A DNA stretch of 64,000 bases. It comes from Persicaria tinctoria (lineage: Eukaryota > Streptophyta > Magnoliopsida > Caryophyllales > Polygonaceae). The position numbers were made by a program, and so were the translations under genes. The notes below the pieces were generated by a model, which worked only from the letters and a program-made list of their open reading frames with translations, ran no database searches and was not told the DNA's origin. The stretch spans positions 30,312,501 through 30,376,500 of the forward strand of contig JBANSL010000001.1 of NCBI GenBank assembly GCA_037127255.1, given 5' to 3'. Shown in pieces: positions 46,838 to 59,400 of this stretch; the stretch's first letter is position 1, and every line of letters begins with the position of its first letter.

Positions 46838-47723
46838 CTCCTGTAGCTTCTTACGTCGCCCTTTTGATTCTACAGGGAATCGCTGCAGCATTAGGAAGAG
46901 CCTAAAAAATACAACAATCAAGAGAGGCAAGCATTTAATTACCATAAAACAAATCAGTGAGTACAATGACAGCCAGAGTAACTTGCAGGATTTTAAGCAG
47001 CAAGTGTTAGTAATCATCTAAGGAAAGAAACAACACTACTTCAAAGATCTCTCAGAATACAGTTTTCATCTAATATCAACACTCGTATCAAGACTCACAA
47101 CCTTAGCAACAAGCATGGACCAAGGCATAATATCAGGTTTAAGTATTTAACTATATCCACAAGATGCAAGCAGTGAAAAATGATTGCAAAAGAGACCTAG
47201 ATCGTTGAAGTAAAAGAAGGGGAAGGGAAACCAGGGTCACTCCATTTGGTTTCTGGACTGTAAGATTAAATGTGCTGAGGCCAAGTTTGATCCAGCCACT
47301 TGGTTATTGTTTAGGCTCAAATGCACAACTTTCAAAGATAAACAAAAAACAGTGTAGTAATGACAACTTTACACAAACTAAAATATCAAGTAACATTTGC
47401 CTGCAGAAATTGAAAAGTGTGGCCAAACAAATTGTAGGTCTTAGGAAACTAGATCTTTCAACTTACTGCCTGAAAAATAAAAAATATCAGTAAAAGCTAG
47501 TAACTTCGGCATACTCACCTTCCCCCATAGAGAACGAAACCTAGGGCTGCAATAAGTGAAACACCTGACATGGCATAATAACTAAATTAAATCACTTTCA
47601 CAAGTTAAAGTAGAAAATATTTCTAACTAGAGTATTTGATAGGCAAGAACCTGCAAAGAACATTTTAGAAAGAACCACTATAATGTGAATGGGCTTCCAC
47701 CAAAGCACCAACCATAATATGAT
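46838..47723 (-). pseudogene. Captured exons of a TOM1/TOM3-family membrane protein in element D
   Basis: Three minus-strand exons splice in frame: 47723-47651 ([20 protein letters not shown]...FFA), 47564-47519 (GVSLIAALGFVLYGG) and 46901-46838 ([22 protein letters not shown]). Donors and acceptors are GT-AG. The joined text, especially VS-x-IAALGF-x-LYGGRLFLML-x-RFP and [11 protein letters not shown], is what I know from the plant TOM1/TOM3/THH1 family, seven-pass host membrane proteins named for their use by tobamoviruses. Only about 60 residues around two membrane segments are present; upstream and downstream exons are missing. Both introns are retained, so capture was from DNA, not mRNA. 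No parent gene in the window. Confidence 0.7.
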
Positions 47724-48575
47724 CTGCAATATAAATGAAAAGTCGCTCAAAGACCATTTTAATTCTATCAATTGGCCATGAGAACTCCAAATCTACATCC
47801 TTCAGGTGGAGCTTAAGCAAGCCATCACACTCTTAAAACAGACAGAGAAACAAGTAACAATTTCAGTAGACAGAAAAAATTGATTAGATGCTTCTCAGAG
47901 ATTTGAACAAACACACAGCGCAACCAATTCAGTGAAAAAGCGGAACTAAACCTAATCACAACATTAATAGGCGGAATACAAAATGTGAAAAATCAAACAA
48001 AACTACAAGATAATCTACAGATCAATTCAGGGATTTCGATCAACAACACAACACCTAGTAAATTCAGCAACAACGAACAATTTCTAGGTTTTCCAATTGA
48101 AATAACTCAATAGTCACAACATAGCTCTGTGGAATCAAACTTGCTCCGAATGAGAGTAAGAGACATTTTGTACCTTGTACTTGGTAAGGAACAGGTGAGG
48201 AACCTCCGGCAATCGCTATTTAAGGCGGAGGCGACCTTTCGAAATCGACTGAGTAAGAGAGGCTTCCATGGGCAATTCCGGCAAGGGAGGAGAAGATGGT
48301 GCTGCTGCCGGCGGTAGGAATTTCGAGGGAGGGTGGCGCGAGAGAGAGGGCGGCGATTCTCTACAATCGCCCTTCGCTTCTCTACCATCGCAGAAGAACC
48401 GGACAGGAGAGGACTTTGTTTTTTTTCTAGACCGGTTTTCTTCTGTTTATTTTTTATTATTTCCGGTTCAACCCGGTTTTTTTAAGCTAAATTCCGGCGC
48501 TCGCCCCCTAAACCCAAATTTTACACGTTAAGCGGATTTTACACGTTAAGGAGTTTTTACATTTTAAAGCTTCCC

Positions 48576-48584
48576 TATATATAC

Positions 48585-48617
<33 letters not shown>

Positions 48618-48682
48618 CATACATATATATATATACATACATATATATATATACATACATATATATATATACATACATATAT
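48576..48682. repeat. TA/CATA microsatellite between elements D and E
   Basis: About 107 bases of alternating (TA)n and (CATA)n blocks. Confidence 0.95.
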
Positions 48683-48986
48683 AAAATTGACTTTAAAAAA
48701 GTGTCATCAGTAGTCAACAGTAAAAAAAATTAGATGGTCGGCGTGGCATCACAGTACACAAAAAATTTCATTAAAAAGTGGCATCAAAGCGAAAATAAAA
48801 TGTAATAAAAATTGGAATCAAAACGGTAAAAAATCGGCATCATAAAAATGTCAACGTTGACCGGTCAACTGTTTGACCAATCGATGGTCAAACTGTTAAC
48901 CATTGACTTTAACACCCCATTTGAGTAATGAATTAACTAATCTAATTAAATAAGTTTCTTATCTAATTAGCTAATTGAAGATTCTA
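48683..48986 (+). repeat. Direct repeat, copy 1
   Basis: Starts AAAATTGACTTTAAAAAAGTG and ends GCTAATTGAAGATTCTA. Matches 50033-50387 but lacks about 50 bases that contain one extra palindromic block. Confidence 0.85.
48850..48909. promoter_or_regulatory. Palindromic TTGAC (W-box core) cluster, copy 1
   Basis: TCAACGTTGA, then GTTGACCGGTCAAC (perfect palindrome), then GTTTGACCA-ATCGA-TGGTCAAAC (9-bp hairpin). Several TTGAC cores face both ways, the core bound by WRKY factors. A regulatory role is speculative. Confidence 0.35.
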
Positions 48987-50032
48987 AATAGCCTAATTAT
49001 CTAAATCTCCCAAATATGTTTCTGTCATCTTATCTGCAGTTTTAGATTTTCATGCTGATGCAAGTTTTCTTGCAACTTAATTTGCTGGCTTGACTTCTTG
49101 CAACTTTATTTGCTGGCTTAATTTGCTGGCTTAATTTGCTTGTTTGACTTCTTTTCTTCGTGATTGCAATCTCACTAAGTAGGTTCCTTGTTCAATTGCA
49201 TAGTTAATTGCAACTCTCATTGCTGCTGCATTTTGGCCAACATGTAAAAGCAATTAATTTCCCCATATGAGCTTTCATCAAATGAACCCTATTATGAATT
49301 ATCTGCTTTTGATTCGTTGATGGAAAATTATAGCTGCTCATCCTCAAACTGTGCCCAAGACTGGTACAAATATTTGGGGTATATATTTGTTTATTGATAG
49401 CTAACTAGGTGATAACATGTTTTTAACTCCGCTTTTGTTTTGGTACACAACCAGTCCCGAGCTCAGAAAAAGAAGAAGAGGGGAGACATGTTATGTGGTA
49501 TTTCATGTCATCACAGATTTGTCACCAATAAAAATGTCACCAATGAAGTGTAATCAAATTTTATGCTCATATGTTATCAATTGTATAAAAATGTTATAAA
49601 AAGTTGATGTCATCAACAAACCATGTCATCACAAATGATTGAGATAATGAGATAAATGTCATCAATGAATAAAAGTCATCGATAAAAGATGTCATCAATC
49701 AAGTTTAATCACATTTTATCCTATTGTCTCAACAATGAATAAAAATGTAATAAATATGTCACTACAAGTGACTGCATCAATGAAATGTAATCACAAACGT
49801 GTCATCAGTGAATAAAAGTAGAATCGATGAAAATTTATCGACATACAATTGATTAAATTAAAAAAAAAGTGACATCAAACGATTCGATTAAAAAATTGTC
49901 ATCAAATAATTACATTAGAAAAGTGGCATCAAAACACTAATTTGAAAAAGTTGTATCACATTAAAGAAAAAAAAATGTCATCAAAACAGTACTTTGAAAA
50001 ATATGGCATCACGGTAAAAAAAATATCATAAA
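48987..50032. other. Gene-free AT-rich spacer with GTCATCA words
   Basis: From 49495 on, GTCATCA/ATCAATGA words recur every 15-40 bases (for example ATGTCATCAATGAATAAAAG). No open frame of note. Confidence 0.6.
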
Positions 50033-50387
50033 AAAATTGACTTTAAAAAATTGTTTCAGTAGTCAACATTAAAAAAAATTAGATGGTCGGCGTGGCATCA
50101 CAGTACACAAAAAAATTCATTAAAAAGTGGCATCAAAGCGAAAATAAAATGTAATAAAAAATGGAATCAAAACGGTACAAAAATGGCATCATAAAAATGT
50201 CATCACTTAAAAAAAATAAAAAAAAATTGGTCAACGTTGACCGGTCAACAGTCAACGTTGACCGGTCAACTGTTTGACCAATCGATGGTCAAACTGTTAA
50301 CCATTGACTTTAACACCCCATTTTAGTAATGGATTAACTAATCTAATTAAATAAGTTTCTTATCTAATTAGCTAATTGAAGATTCTA
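50033..50387 (+). repeat. Direct repeat, copy 2
   Basis: Second copy of 48683-48986, 1350 bases downstream. Contains two TCAACGTTGACCGGTCAAC blocks in place of one (50229-50309). Confidence 0.85.
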
Positions 50388-50724
50388 CTAAATCACCCTT
50401 AAGATTAATTGACTGTTTTTGTTATTTTTCTTTTAAAAAACGTGGGACCCACTAAACAAAACTTACTTACCTTCTTAAGGGAGGCGCGTGCATGTGGTGT
50501 ACGGTGTACCCATATCTCATTTTTTTTTTTCTACAGTTTTTTTTAATCTTTCCTTTTTTTTTTTAACTTCCCTTTTTTTTTTTAAAGTTCGCAACCCCAT
50601 TCTTTTATTCAAACCTGCTTTTTAACTTCCCATTCTTTTATTCAAATCTGTCGTATGAAAAATATGAGTGATTTTTGGTGGAGCCGCCTGATTTCGTTTA
50701 TTTTTGAAAATTTTCAATTTACTC

Positions 50725-51320
50725 GAATAATATTTCTCATCCTACCAAATAATGTTATGTTATTTTTTTTTTCATCCAGTTTATATAAAATTCACCAATT
50801 CCACTGAATAAGTTGTTATATACTACCGAATAATATTTTTTTTCCCATCAAATTTAGATGAAAAAAAACCTCAATTCCCTAAACAATACTTACGATTTAT
50901 ATGAATAATCCCATAGTTTATGTGTTGCGATAAAAAAAATGTTTTTTTTATAAACGAATAATAACTAGAAATTCATCGAATAATGTTGATATCACACCGA
51001 ATAATGTTTCCTATGTAATGTATAAAATTTACCATTTCAGATTTCTCAACGAATAATATCGAATACCATAGAACTCAATCACACATTGATTTCGAATTAT
51101 AAAATACACACATTCCACTGAATAACTATTCATAATTCAACGAATAATATGGATCGATAATCTCATATCCTAATTGTATTTCGAAATACAAAATACACAC
51201 GTTTCGCTGAATAATTATTCAGAATTCAATGAATAATATCGACAAATCTCATCTCTCAATCACAAAATACACACATTCCGTTGAATAATTATTCCAAATT
51301 TACCGAATAATGGTTGAATT
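50725..51320. repeat. CGAATAATAT word repeat
   Basis: CGAATAAT/TGAATAAT recur about 15 times at irregular spacing, with 'aaatacacacattcc' as a longer shared phrase in the second half. Confidence 0.6.
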
Positions 51321-52155
51321 AAAGAATAAAATTCTTTCATAATGAAATAAATATGCAGCTAACTCACCTTGACATTCTCGTTAGACTTCCAATTGCACCA
51401 TCCTCCTCCCATAATCAACCGCAGCGGCTCGCTCAATCTCAATCGCACAGATCGATTTGAAGGAGGCACTGAAAACCCATCGCTTGGATATATAGTTGCC
51501 GATGTAATTGGGAAGGACAACCACATCGGCTCGTTCAACCCTAAACCGCAACGGCTCCTCAACCACCATCGCACACATCCATTTGACGGGCGACCACAAC
51601 AGTTGTAATAATCCTCGAAATCATCGGGAAGGCTGGTCGCGGTGTTGGGAGGCAAGTGGATGCGATTGGCAGTGACGTCGAGAGCGAAGAGGAAGGCTGG
51701 TTGCAGCGATTGGGAGGGCAGTGTGTCGAATCGATCGACGGCGGCGGCGGCGGTGAGATCCAGTCGAAGAAGATTGCCCTTCGCCGCTGCTGATAGCCCA
51801 AAGCCGTCGACAACCTTTTCATCTGGATTCAATTCCGCCGGTGTTGTCGACCTTGCTTTCGCCATCCTTCGCCGCCGTGGAATCGCCTCTCCAGTTCCCA
51901 CCAGTCGCCAGTTGTTCTCCTTGGATCCATATGATGAAGAAGCACGATGAAGAAGACTCTAATTGAGGATTTAGGGTTTTATCGCCCACCACACCCCCAC
52001 ACGGCCACATGCGCTACACAGGCTGCAATTTAGAATAGTTTTCAATATATTTTTTTTTAATTTATGGAACACGTGTCACCATCTCACCCATCTATTTAAT
52101 TAAAATCAAGGTTTCAGATCTGTGCACAAAGTACACCCTAAGGAGTGCGCACAAG

Positions 52156-52157
<2 letters not shown>

Positions 52158-52204
<47 letters not shown>
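52158..52204. repeat. (TA)n microsatellite
   Basis: 47 bases of TA at the right edge of the microsatellite-bounded train. Confidence 0.95.
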
Positions 52205-52205
<1 letters not shown>

Positions 52206-52838
52206 CATCTTATGTAGGATCCCGTGATTAAGTCTTGAGAAAAGATTTTTCACCTAAATTTCATAGGATTTCAGAAAACGATTCTACAAGAATTGCTAAC
52301 TCTATATAGATTAAACATAATACTTTTGCAAAAATAAAATAAAATATATTTTTAAGCAACAGAAAATATGATAATACATAAATTTATTATTATATTCTGT
52401 TGCTTAATGGGTGGAAAATTGGCTTTTTATATGGTAAAAATAATAGCATATGGGTATTATTGATAATTTTTTATAAAAAAAAAACATTTTCAAAATGGGG
52501 GTCTATGGGTAGATGAAATTATTTGACACTTGAAAATAATTTTTTTTTACAAAAATGACAAAAAAAGATTTAAAAACAATAAATGAAACGCGTTGACACG
52601 TGGCACATCCTGGGATTTGCCTGCGTGTCAGCGCGTCAATTTTTTTTTTTTGCCCAACAGGGGAACGTGGTGTGTCTCCTCTTTTTCCATCCGAATGAGG
52701 TTGTTTTCTTTCTGATTGGCTGCCAAAAATCATGCACGCCCTATCTTTTCTCACGCTATGGGCTCTTTGCAACCGCGATCTTATTAACGGGACTCATTCC
52801 AGGGCCCTTAGCCTCAATTGCTTTTTTTTACGTGGACA
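52205..52838. other. Intergenic sequence left of the CACTA element
   Basis: AT-rich, no gene. Contains an imperfect inverted repeat CGCGTTGACACG...CGTGTCAGCGCG at about 52590-52638, with an ACACGTGGC (G-box/ABRE-like) inside the left arm. Confidence 0.5.
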
Positions 52839-52841
52839 ATT

Positions 52842-53220
52842 CACTAGTAGAAACATAGTCATCGATGACGTTTGAAAAACGCCATAGAAGTCATTTTATG
52901 GCGTTTTTTAACGCCATCTTTGAACGCCGTCGAAGGTGACGCCGTGCTTTTGGGCCTTAATTTATGGCGTTTGAAAAACGCCATAAAAATGTTTTCTATG
53001 GTGTTTTAAAAACGCCATCAATAACGATTAGTAACCCAAATAAAGCTTTTTATGGCGTTTTAAAAACGCCATAAAAAACCTTTTCATGATGAGAACACAG
53101 TTTTTACGGCATTTTTCAAACGCCATAAAAAATAATTATCTATGACGTTTTATAAACGCCATATATAAGACCCCATCTTGAAGTGAAAATAGTTTTGTAA
53201 AACGCCATAGAATTTTATGA
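52842..53220. repeat. TIR and subterminal repeats, left end of the CACTA element
   Basis: Repeated TTTTATGGCGTTT and AAACGCCATAAAA in both orientations, often joined into palindromes such as ATGGCGTTTTAAAAACGCCAT. In CACTA elements such motifs are the binding sites of the element-encoded protein. Confidence 0.85.
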
Positions 53221-54059
53221 TTTTTTAAAAAAAAATATATATTATGCCAGTAGGCTATACCTACATATATACATGCCTTTCAAATTTGTCAAAACTAAAA
53301 GTTCACATCATTGAAGCACCATGGTGAATGCTACCACATCAACCTACTAATCAAAGTCTCAAAATATTCTTACAAAATCCATCAGGAACACAATTTTGAC
53401 CATTACACAAAAGGATACAACATCAACCTACACAGTTTTTACCAATACACATATTGAGATCAACACTTCAGTCAACACAAAATGACAAGACACCTTCATT
53501 TACACAAAATGAGCATAATTTAGAACTTTTCAGCAAGCTTAGACGAAGAGAAACCTTAGCGGCTTTGGCTGACTTCATGATCCTGTTGAGATTGCAAGGA
53601 AGAAAGTAAGACATGTTAAGTTAGAAGTTAAACTGCTATCTCTTGTAACAATAAGCCACCAAACTGCAAGATCATAAATATAATAACTTGTTCCAAAAAT
53701 ATTACTGAATCAATTCTACTATAATGCCATAAACTTAAACTCAGATCCTACAAAGCTTAAAAACTTAACCCGAACCTTGGAGTATTTAGTCATTCTACTA
53801 AGACCCTAAACTTGAACATGAATATTTGAATAATTAGCCATTGGATCCTTCCTATAAAAAAAAAGTAGTTTGAGACAAAAAAAAAGCCATTGGTTGAACA
53901 TGAAACCTAAGGAATAGATTCATCAAACAAGAATGAATGAGCTCAAACTAGATGAAAAGTAATCTAAGTACTCAAATCGAGAGTAAAAATATCAATTTCA
54001 AGACTGAGTCATCATTCTTACATATACAAAGGCAATGGTGACACAAAAATCATGTTTAC
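53221..54059. other. 3' non-coding part of the CACTA element
   Basis: AT-rich sequence between the subterminal repeats and the stop of the second gene. No open frame. Probably 3' UTR and spacer. Confidence 0.6.
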
Positions 54060-56332
54060 CTAATCAAGGACAATGTATTTGATTGGCCAAGCTATTGTGC
54101 TACCAATTGAATCAGCAAGGTTTGTAAACTCAGGCTCGTATCGATAAAACTCTGCATTTTCCACCAACACTTCTTCAATAGAAACCCTATAACAATCTGG
54201 ACCAAGTATGTACCCATGCACAACGGCCTTTGGACCTATAGCTGAGATGGATCCTTTTGTCAATTCTTCTCCATTTCCATTCCAGTTGATCGACTTGCAC
54301 TTGCCATGGATTGAAGGTTGATGTGTGCTTCCTTGTCCCGACTACGAAGGATATTAAATTAGACATAGTCATCCAAAAATGGCAGAAATATTCATATAAC
54401 ACATGTTATGTACCTGTGGAGTTGTAGCTGCTGGACTTGCTTTTTCAATACCACCATTTTGTAATTTGGCCTATGAATATACTGGAATATCGCTGATCAG
54501 CATCTGATTATATATATGAAAAAAAAACTGAGAAAATATGTACATCAATGTATACCTTGCAATTTTCGGGTTCATCTTCCCCACTTTCATCATCATCATC
54601 ACTATCGTCGTCATCCAAGTTTATGCCAAGTTTGGAAGCTAATGCAGTCTCTATTTTCTTACATCTTGTAGTCATTTTGTTCAGTTTTGCCTCCATTTTA
54701 GCATATTTTGAGTCCCTTAGTGATTGAGCATAAAGCTTGGATTTAGTAACACCCGCTCCAAGTCCTCTAATACGACCAGGGTATTCCTTACCAAGCACTT
54801 GAGTCAAAATATCTTCCGCATCGTCATTTGGTGGAGCCTCATCCATTTTCTTTTTTATCGCATCCTACCAAAATTATTTACACAAAACATAGTTATATTA
54901 AATTATTATAAACAAGTACGATCAAGTGTTAATTCGTAGGTAAGATTGCATACAATTTTAGACGCATTAGCCTCACTAGTCTTTGTCTTTGAAACATGTG
55001 CTTTAATCCATAGCTGTGGCTTGGTCAAAGGCTTGTCCGGGTGTAGTTTGTTCTGCAAATAGAAAGTCATAAAAGTAACCACATAAAAACAGCCAACCTG
55101 TACAAACATTACTTCAAAGTTAAATAGACAACACATAAAAACTCTCTATTTGTCACTTACATACTCATCTTCCTTACGACTATACCCCTTTCGACTCAAT
55201 GTGTGGGTAATAGTTTGTTTTGCCCTTATTTCTCTCATTTTCAAACTTTTTGCCTAAATGATTATATGTAAGTCATGTTAAGGCCAAATAAAATTAAACA
55301 TAAAAACAAACATATTCAATTTTCTATAATTACGTACCTGCCATTTCTCTGACATTCGACTTTGAACAAATTGATCCCATTCTTTTACGGACACATCATG
55401 AGGCCTTAGTTTAGCAAGCTGATTTGTTCTCTCTGCGTTTGTTGATCTTGATTCCATAATTTTTCTTATCTGAGTTGAAAGTTCAGATTTCCAAGACCTT
55501 CAAAGCTTCCCCATTTGTTGCATGATGAATAACTTGAAGCATACATCCACCAAGTATTTTTGCTGTAAAATTTTGAAGCCTAGTCAATAAACCATTCAAC
55601 ACGATCCAAGTGTAGCAAATTGATACAATTAGAGTATAAATTTAGCATACAAAAACCAATTTCAGAAAATTTAGAGCAAAATAAAGCAAGGAATCAGTTT
55701 TATTGTGAAATTAGCATACTCAAGACAATTTTAGAGAAGTAAGAGCATGATCAAGCAAGGAATCAGTGGATGAGAACTTGATAGCAACAACAATCTGCGA
55801 AATGTTTATGCTTAGTTTATATATGTTCTTAGGGCATAAAACTGATAGACAAAACAAGTGCAAAGACATATAACTAAAATTACCATCAAAAGTTTCCATA
55901 GACTCTCCCTAGCTTGAGCATTAACTCCATGCCAATTGTCAATATTAATTGGCACTTGTTCTCGAACGATTACCCCCATAGTAGATGAGAACTTCACAGA
56001 TACATCTCCAATGGGCTGCCCTCTTGCATTCCACTCAACTAATTTTTTCTCATTTGGTTTCCTCTCCCTTTGAGGCACATTGGTTGTTTTTTCAGTTTGC
56101 ACCGCACTCCCCCCCCCCCCCCCCAATCCCAGTGGTGTTGGAGTCATCTTTGCGTCTCTTTCTCTTGCTAGTCTCCTGCACAACATGGAAAGTATATATG
56201 TAAAGTGTTTAAGTCCCCTAAACTGTTTTAAGACAAACATTTCAAATACATAAATACATAGTAACAATAAAGATAAATTATCCTACCTGACTCATTTCAA
56301 CTAACCGGTCTCTTGTAAAGTGTTCAAGTAAC
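54060..56332 (-). pseudogene. CACTA second gene (Transposase_24 / TNP1-like), eight exons, one likely nonsense change
   Basis: Companion protein of plant CACTA elements, thought to bind element DNA. Minus-strand exons with GT-AG borders: 56332-56287 (HFTRDRLVEMSQ), 56175-55884 (VPINIDNWHGVN), 55562-55338 (RPHDVSVKEWDQFVQSRMSE), 55253-55161 (RAKQTITHTLSRKGYSRKED), 55052-54954 (NKLHPDKPLTKPQLWIK), 54864-54556 (coiled-coil-like, acidic DDDDSDDDDESGEDE), 54470-54414 and 54341-54060 (SISAIGPKAVVHG... to TAG at 54060). The plan matches the Transposase_24 family. At 55500-55502 a TGA falls where GKL-x-RSWKSEL expects Trp, so this copy looks broken. No ATG is seen in the first exon; the true start may lie in an exon I missed or in a transcript shared with the transposase. 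A G16-type run (56109-56124) makes a glycine stretch. Confidence 0.75.
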
Positions 56333-56453
56333 CTGAAAAGTCATTATGACAAACATACAAAGTCAAAATATAAGGCTACATATCTAGGTACGAAGCATAC
56401 AATTTACATGTATTAGAACACAATACAAAATTACAAAATATTACACAACAAAG

Positions 56454-59400
56454 TCAACTTTCATCATTATCCCAAGAGTTTACATCAAGTGCAGCCACAT
56501 CTAGAGGACTACAGGATGTAAAAACAGATTCATCAAACATTTCTAAGTCATGAAAACCTCTTGGAGGAGCCTTTAACACCACATACCAACTAGAATTTTC
56601 AGTTTCCCTAGAATAGAACACTTGATTTGCATGTGATGCTAAAATGATGGGATCTTTCTTGAGCAAGTTATCCCGAAGGTTAACTAAGGTGAACCCATCC
56701 TCCTTTTTGACACCATTTACAATATTTGCCCAGTCAAATCGAAAAACAGCCAACCGAAAGGTGTTGAAATCTAACACCAAAATCTGTCTTATGACTCCAT
56801 AATAATTCAGATTCGTATTTGCGTCAACATGGACACCATAATCAGCTGTTGAGACGTTTTCATCCACCGTGTGGAAGCGTTTTCCGTTTATTACAAAACC
56901 TGTGTGCGACATTGCATAAAATCTAGTCCCTTTCACAAGCAACCTCAATGTATCCGTCGAATGCCCCTCTACATTAGCTTCAGACATAATCTGTACATGG
57001 GCAAGCGATATATATACATATATATCAGTAAACCCATGGAAAAATGTTATTGTACACATGTACATGATAACAAACAACAAAAGGACAGTTTTTCAAACCT
57101 TGGCTTGTAACCAAACGATGAATGTCTCTAAATAGTTTTCTCTAACAAGTTGATATCATCAATAAGATGTGGATCTGAAAGAGTTAATTCTTCTTTGTGA
57201 ATCCTAGTCAAGAAAGTAGGTTAGTCTATAAATCACTAATGTTAAATATTTATACCAATAACAACTTATCATAGACTTCACTCACTGTATGTATGGTTCA
57301 ATTACAGCACTGTTGAGCAGCACACAAAGATGAACAAGTTTATGATCTGAATCTGATAGGAGTACCGAATGTCCTTTTAGGAGTGTAGACCCTTCTTCAA
57401 TTGTGCTATCTTCAACTTCTTCATTGCGTTTCCTTTTAGAACTAATTGCATCTACTTGTTTCATATAGCGACCACAAAACCTCAAGCACTCATTAACTAA
57501 GTAATTTTCTGCAATAGAGCCTTCTGGTCTTGCACGATTTCTAACATAATCATTAAGTACTTTCCTATATCTGACAAGTTAAAAAAAAAGCTAACAAAGT
57601 AAGAAAAGATGTCTTGCAATGAGAAATAAATATGTATGGCTCTAAAAAAATCTATTTGGTTACCTCTCAAAAGGGTACATCTACCTAAATTGGATAGGAC
57701 CACATAACTTCGCTTCCCTTCCAATATGAATACAAAGGTGGATCATAATGTCAAAGAATGATGGAGGAAAGTATCTCTCCAACAAACATAAAGTCATTAT
57801 GATCTCCTCTTCCAACTCCTCCAACCTTTGTATACTTAGTACCCTTTGACATAACTCATTAAAAAAAAGATAAACGCCATAATGCTTTTCTTAGGCCTTC
57901 CGGTAAAAGCCCTCTTAATGCAACAGACAATAATTGTTGCATTAAAACATGATGGTCATGAGACTTAAGACCAAGCAGCTTACACTCTTCCAACTTAACA
58001 CAATTACTGATATTGCTACAATACCCATCAGGAAACCTTTGAAAATACAATTTATGACAAAATTGAATTTTCCCAACCTTTGTTAATGTGTAAGGCACAT
58101 ATGGTAGCTCTAATATGGCACGTCTATCTTCCAGAGGAACATCTTTCAGCAATTCTATCAGCTGAAGATCCCTACGAGGCTCATCTTCAATTTTTGATTT
58201 CCCATTGACATCTAGTATGGTGAATAAGACGCTATCGCATACATTTTTTTCAATATGCATGACATCAAGGTTGTGGCGTAAAGGAAGTACCTAAATGTTT
58301 GTAAGAAACATCATTTAGGCAGAGGCTTCTAGTAAACCTAGAAACAAGATCAAACTACATAACCAAAAAAATTAAGATGAAACATATACTAACCTCCCAG
58401 TATGGCAAGTCAAAAAAAATTGACTTCTTTTTCAACCATTTTGCAGGATCACCTTTTTTATACTGCGGCTTCTTTTTTTTTCTTTCCAAAATTATTTTTG
58501 AACCCACGCAAGGCTCGTACAACAGCCAGCCCATTATAAATCTTTGGCCGCCTTCGTTTTTCCTTTGTTCCATCAAACCACTTGTACTTACGACGAAAAA
58601 TGTGTGCTCGAGGAAGAAAGATTCTATGACAAGTATACACAGTCTTGTTGGCAAAAGGCAACCATTCAGATTTTGTTTCTGGACCACAAACGGGACATGC
58701 AAACTCCCCCTTAGTACTCAAACCTGATAGATTACCATATGCAGGAAAGTCATTTATTGTCCACAAAAGGACAACTTTCAGATTGAACCATTCCCTCTTA
58801 AATGCATCATACATCTCCACCCCAACAGTCCATAACTCCATAAAATCATCTATAAGTGGCTGCAAATACACATCTATTTCATTTCCCGGTTTCTTTTTCC
58901 CTAGGATTAGTAGGCTTAGCATCAAATTTTCCGCGGACATGCAATCGTTTGGAGGCAGATTATAGATGACTAAAATAACAGGCCATATACTATGTGTTGA
59001 GCTTAGAGAGTTGTAAGGATTAAAACCATCAGTGGCTAATCCGAATCTCAAGTTTCTTGGATCAGCAGCAAAGCTTGGCCATTTCTGATCTATGGTGCGC
59101 CATTGAATTGAGTCAGTTGGATGTTGCATCATTCCATCTTGACTAGGATGAGTAAAGTGCCAAGTTAGCATCTCACTAGTAAATTCTGAAAGGAACATCC
59201 TCTTAATCCTTGGAATTATAGGAAAATAACGCAAGACCTTCGCTGCCACTCCCTCTTCCATTTCTTTAGTCCTTGGATTCACCTTCCACCGCGAAGCATT
59301 ACATTCAGGGCATGTATCGAGATTTACTTTCTCTTTGCCTCTAAACAAGCAACAATCGTTGATGCATGCATCGATCTTCTCATACCTTAAATCAAATTCC

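Larger units (their letters stand above)
43581..48575. mobile_element. Element D: TIR-bearing DNA element with captured TOM1/TOM3-like exons and a convergent tRNA-like pair
   Basis: Left end GGGTTTACTTCAAATGTAAA; right end complement GGGAAGCTTTAAAATGTAAA. Both continue AACTCCTTA...CGTGTAAAAT, an inverted repeat of about 60 bases. TA/CATA tracts flank both sides. GC-rich blocks lie near each end (43720-44090 and 48190-48400). An exon-like piece on + (44637-44845), tRNA-like sequences, a 21-bp minisatellite and three captured exons on minus lie inside. The gene-fragment load fits a Pack-type non-autonomous element. Confidence 0.75.
48683..52157. mobile_element. Region E/F: microsatellite-bounded repeat block, possibly one or two elements
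   Basis: Lies between TA tracts. Left part: GTCATCA-word DNA with a duplication offset by 1350 bases. Right part (50390-52157): poly-T, CGAATAAT words (50725-51320) and a GC-rich block (51360-52010). Text GGTGTACGGTGTACCCATATCT near 50499 loosely mirrors the complement GGTGTACTTTGTGCACAGATCT of the text ending near 52110, so F may be a separate element of about 1.7 kb. The 180-codon minus-strand frame at 51359-51901 has no recognisable domain. No transposase. Confidence 0.45.

Noticed and set aside
48107..48388. 93-codon minus-strand frame near the right end of element D as the first exon of the TOM1-like gene
   Set aside because: The text does not resemble that family and no splice path to 47723 is evident.
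51359..51901. 180-codon minus-strand frame in region F as a real gene
   Set aside because: GC-rich block with open frames on both strands and no recognisable domain; more likely a captured 5' region.
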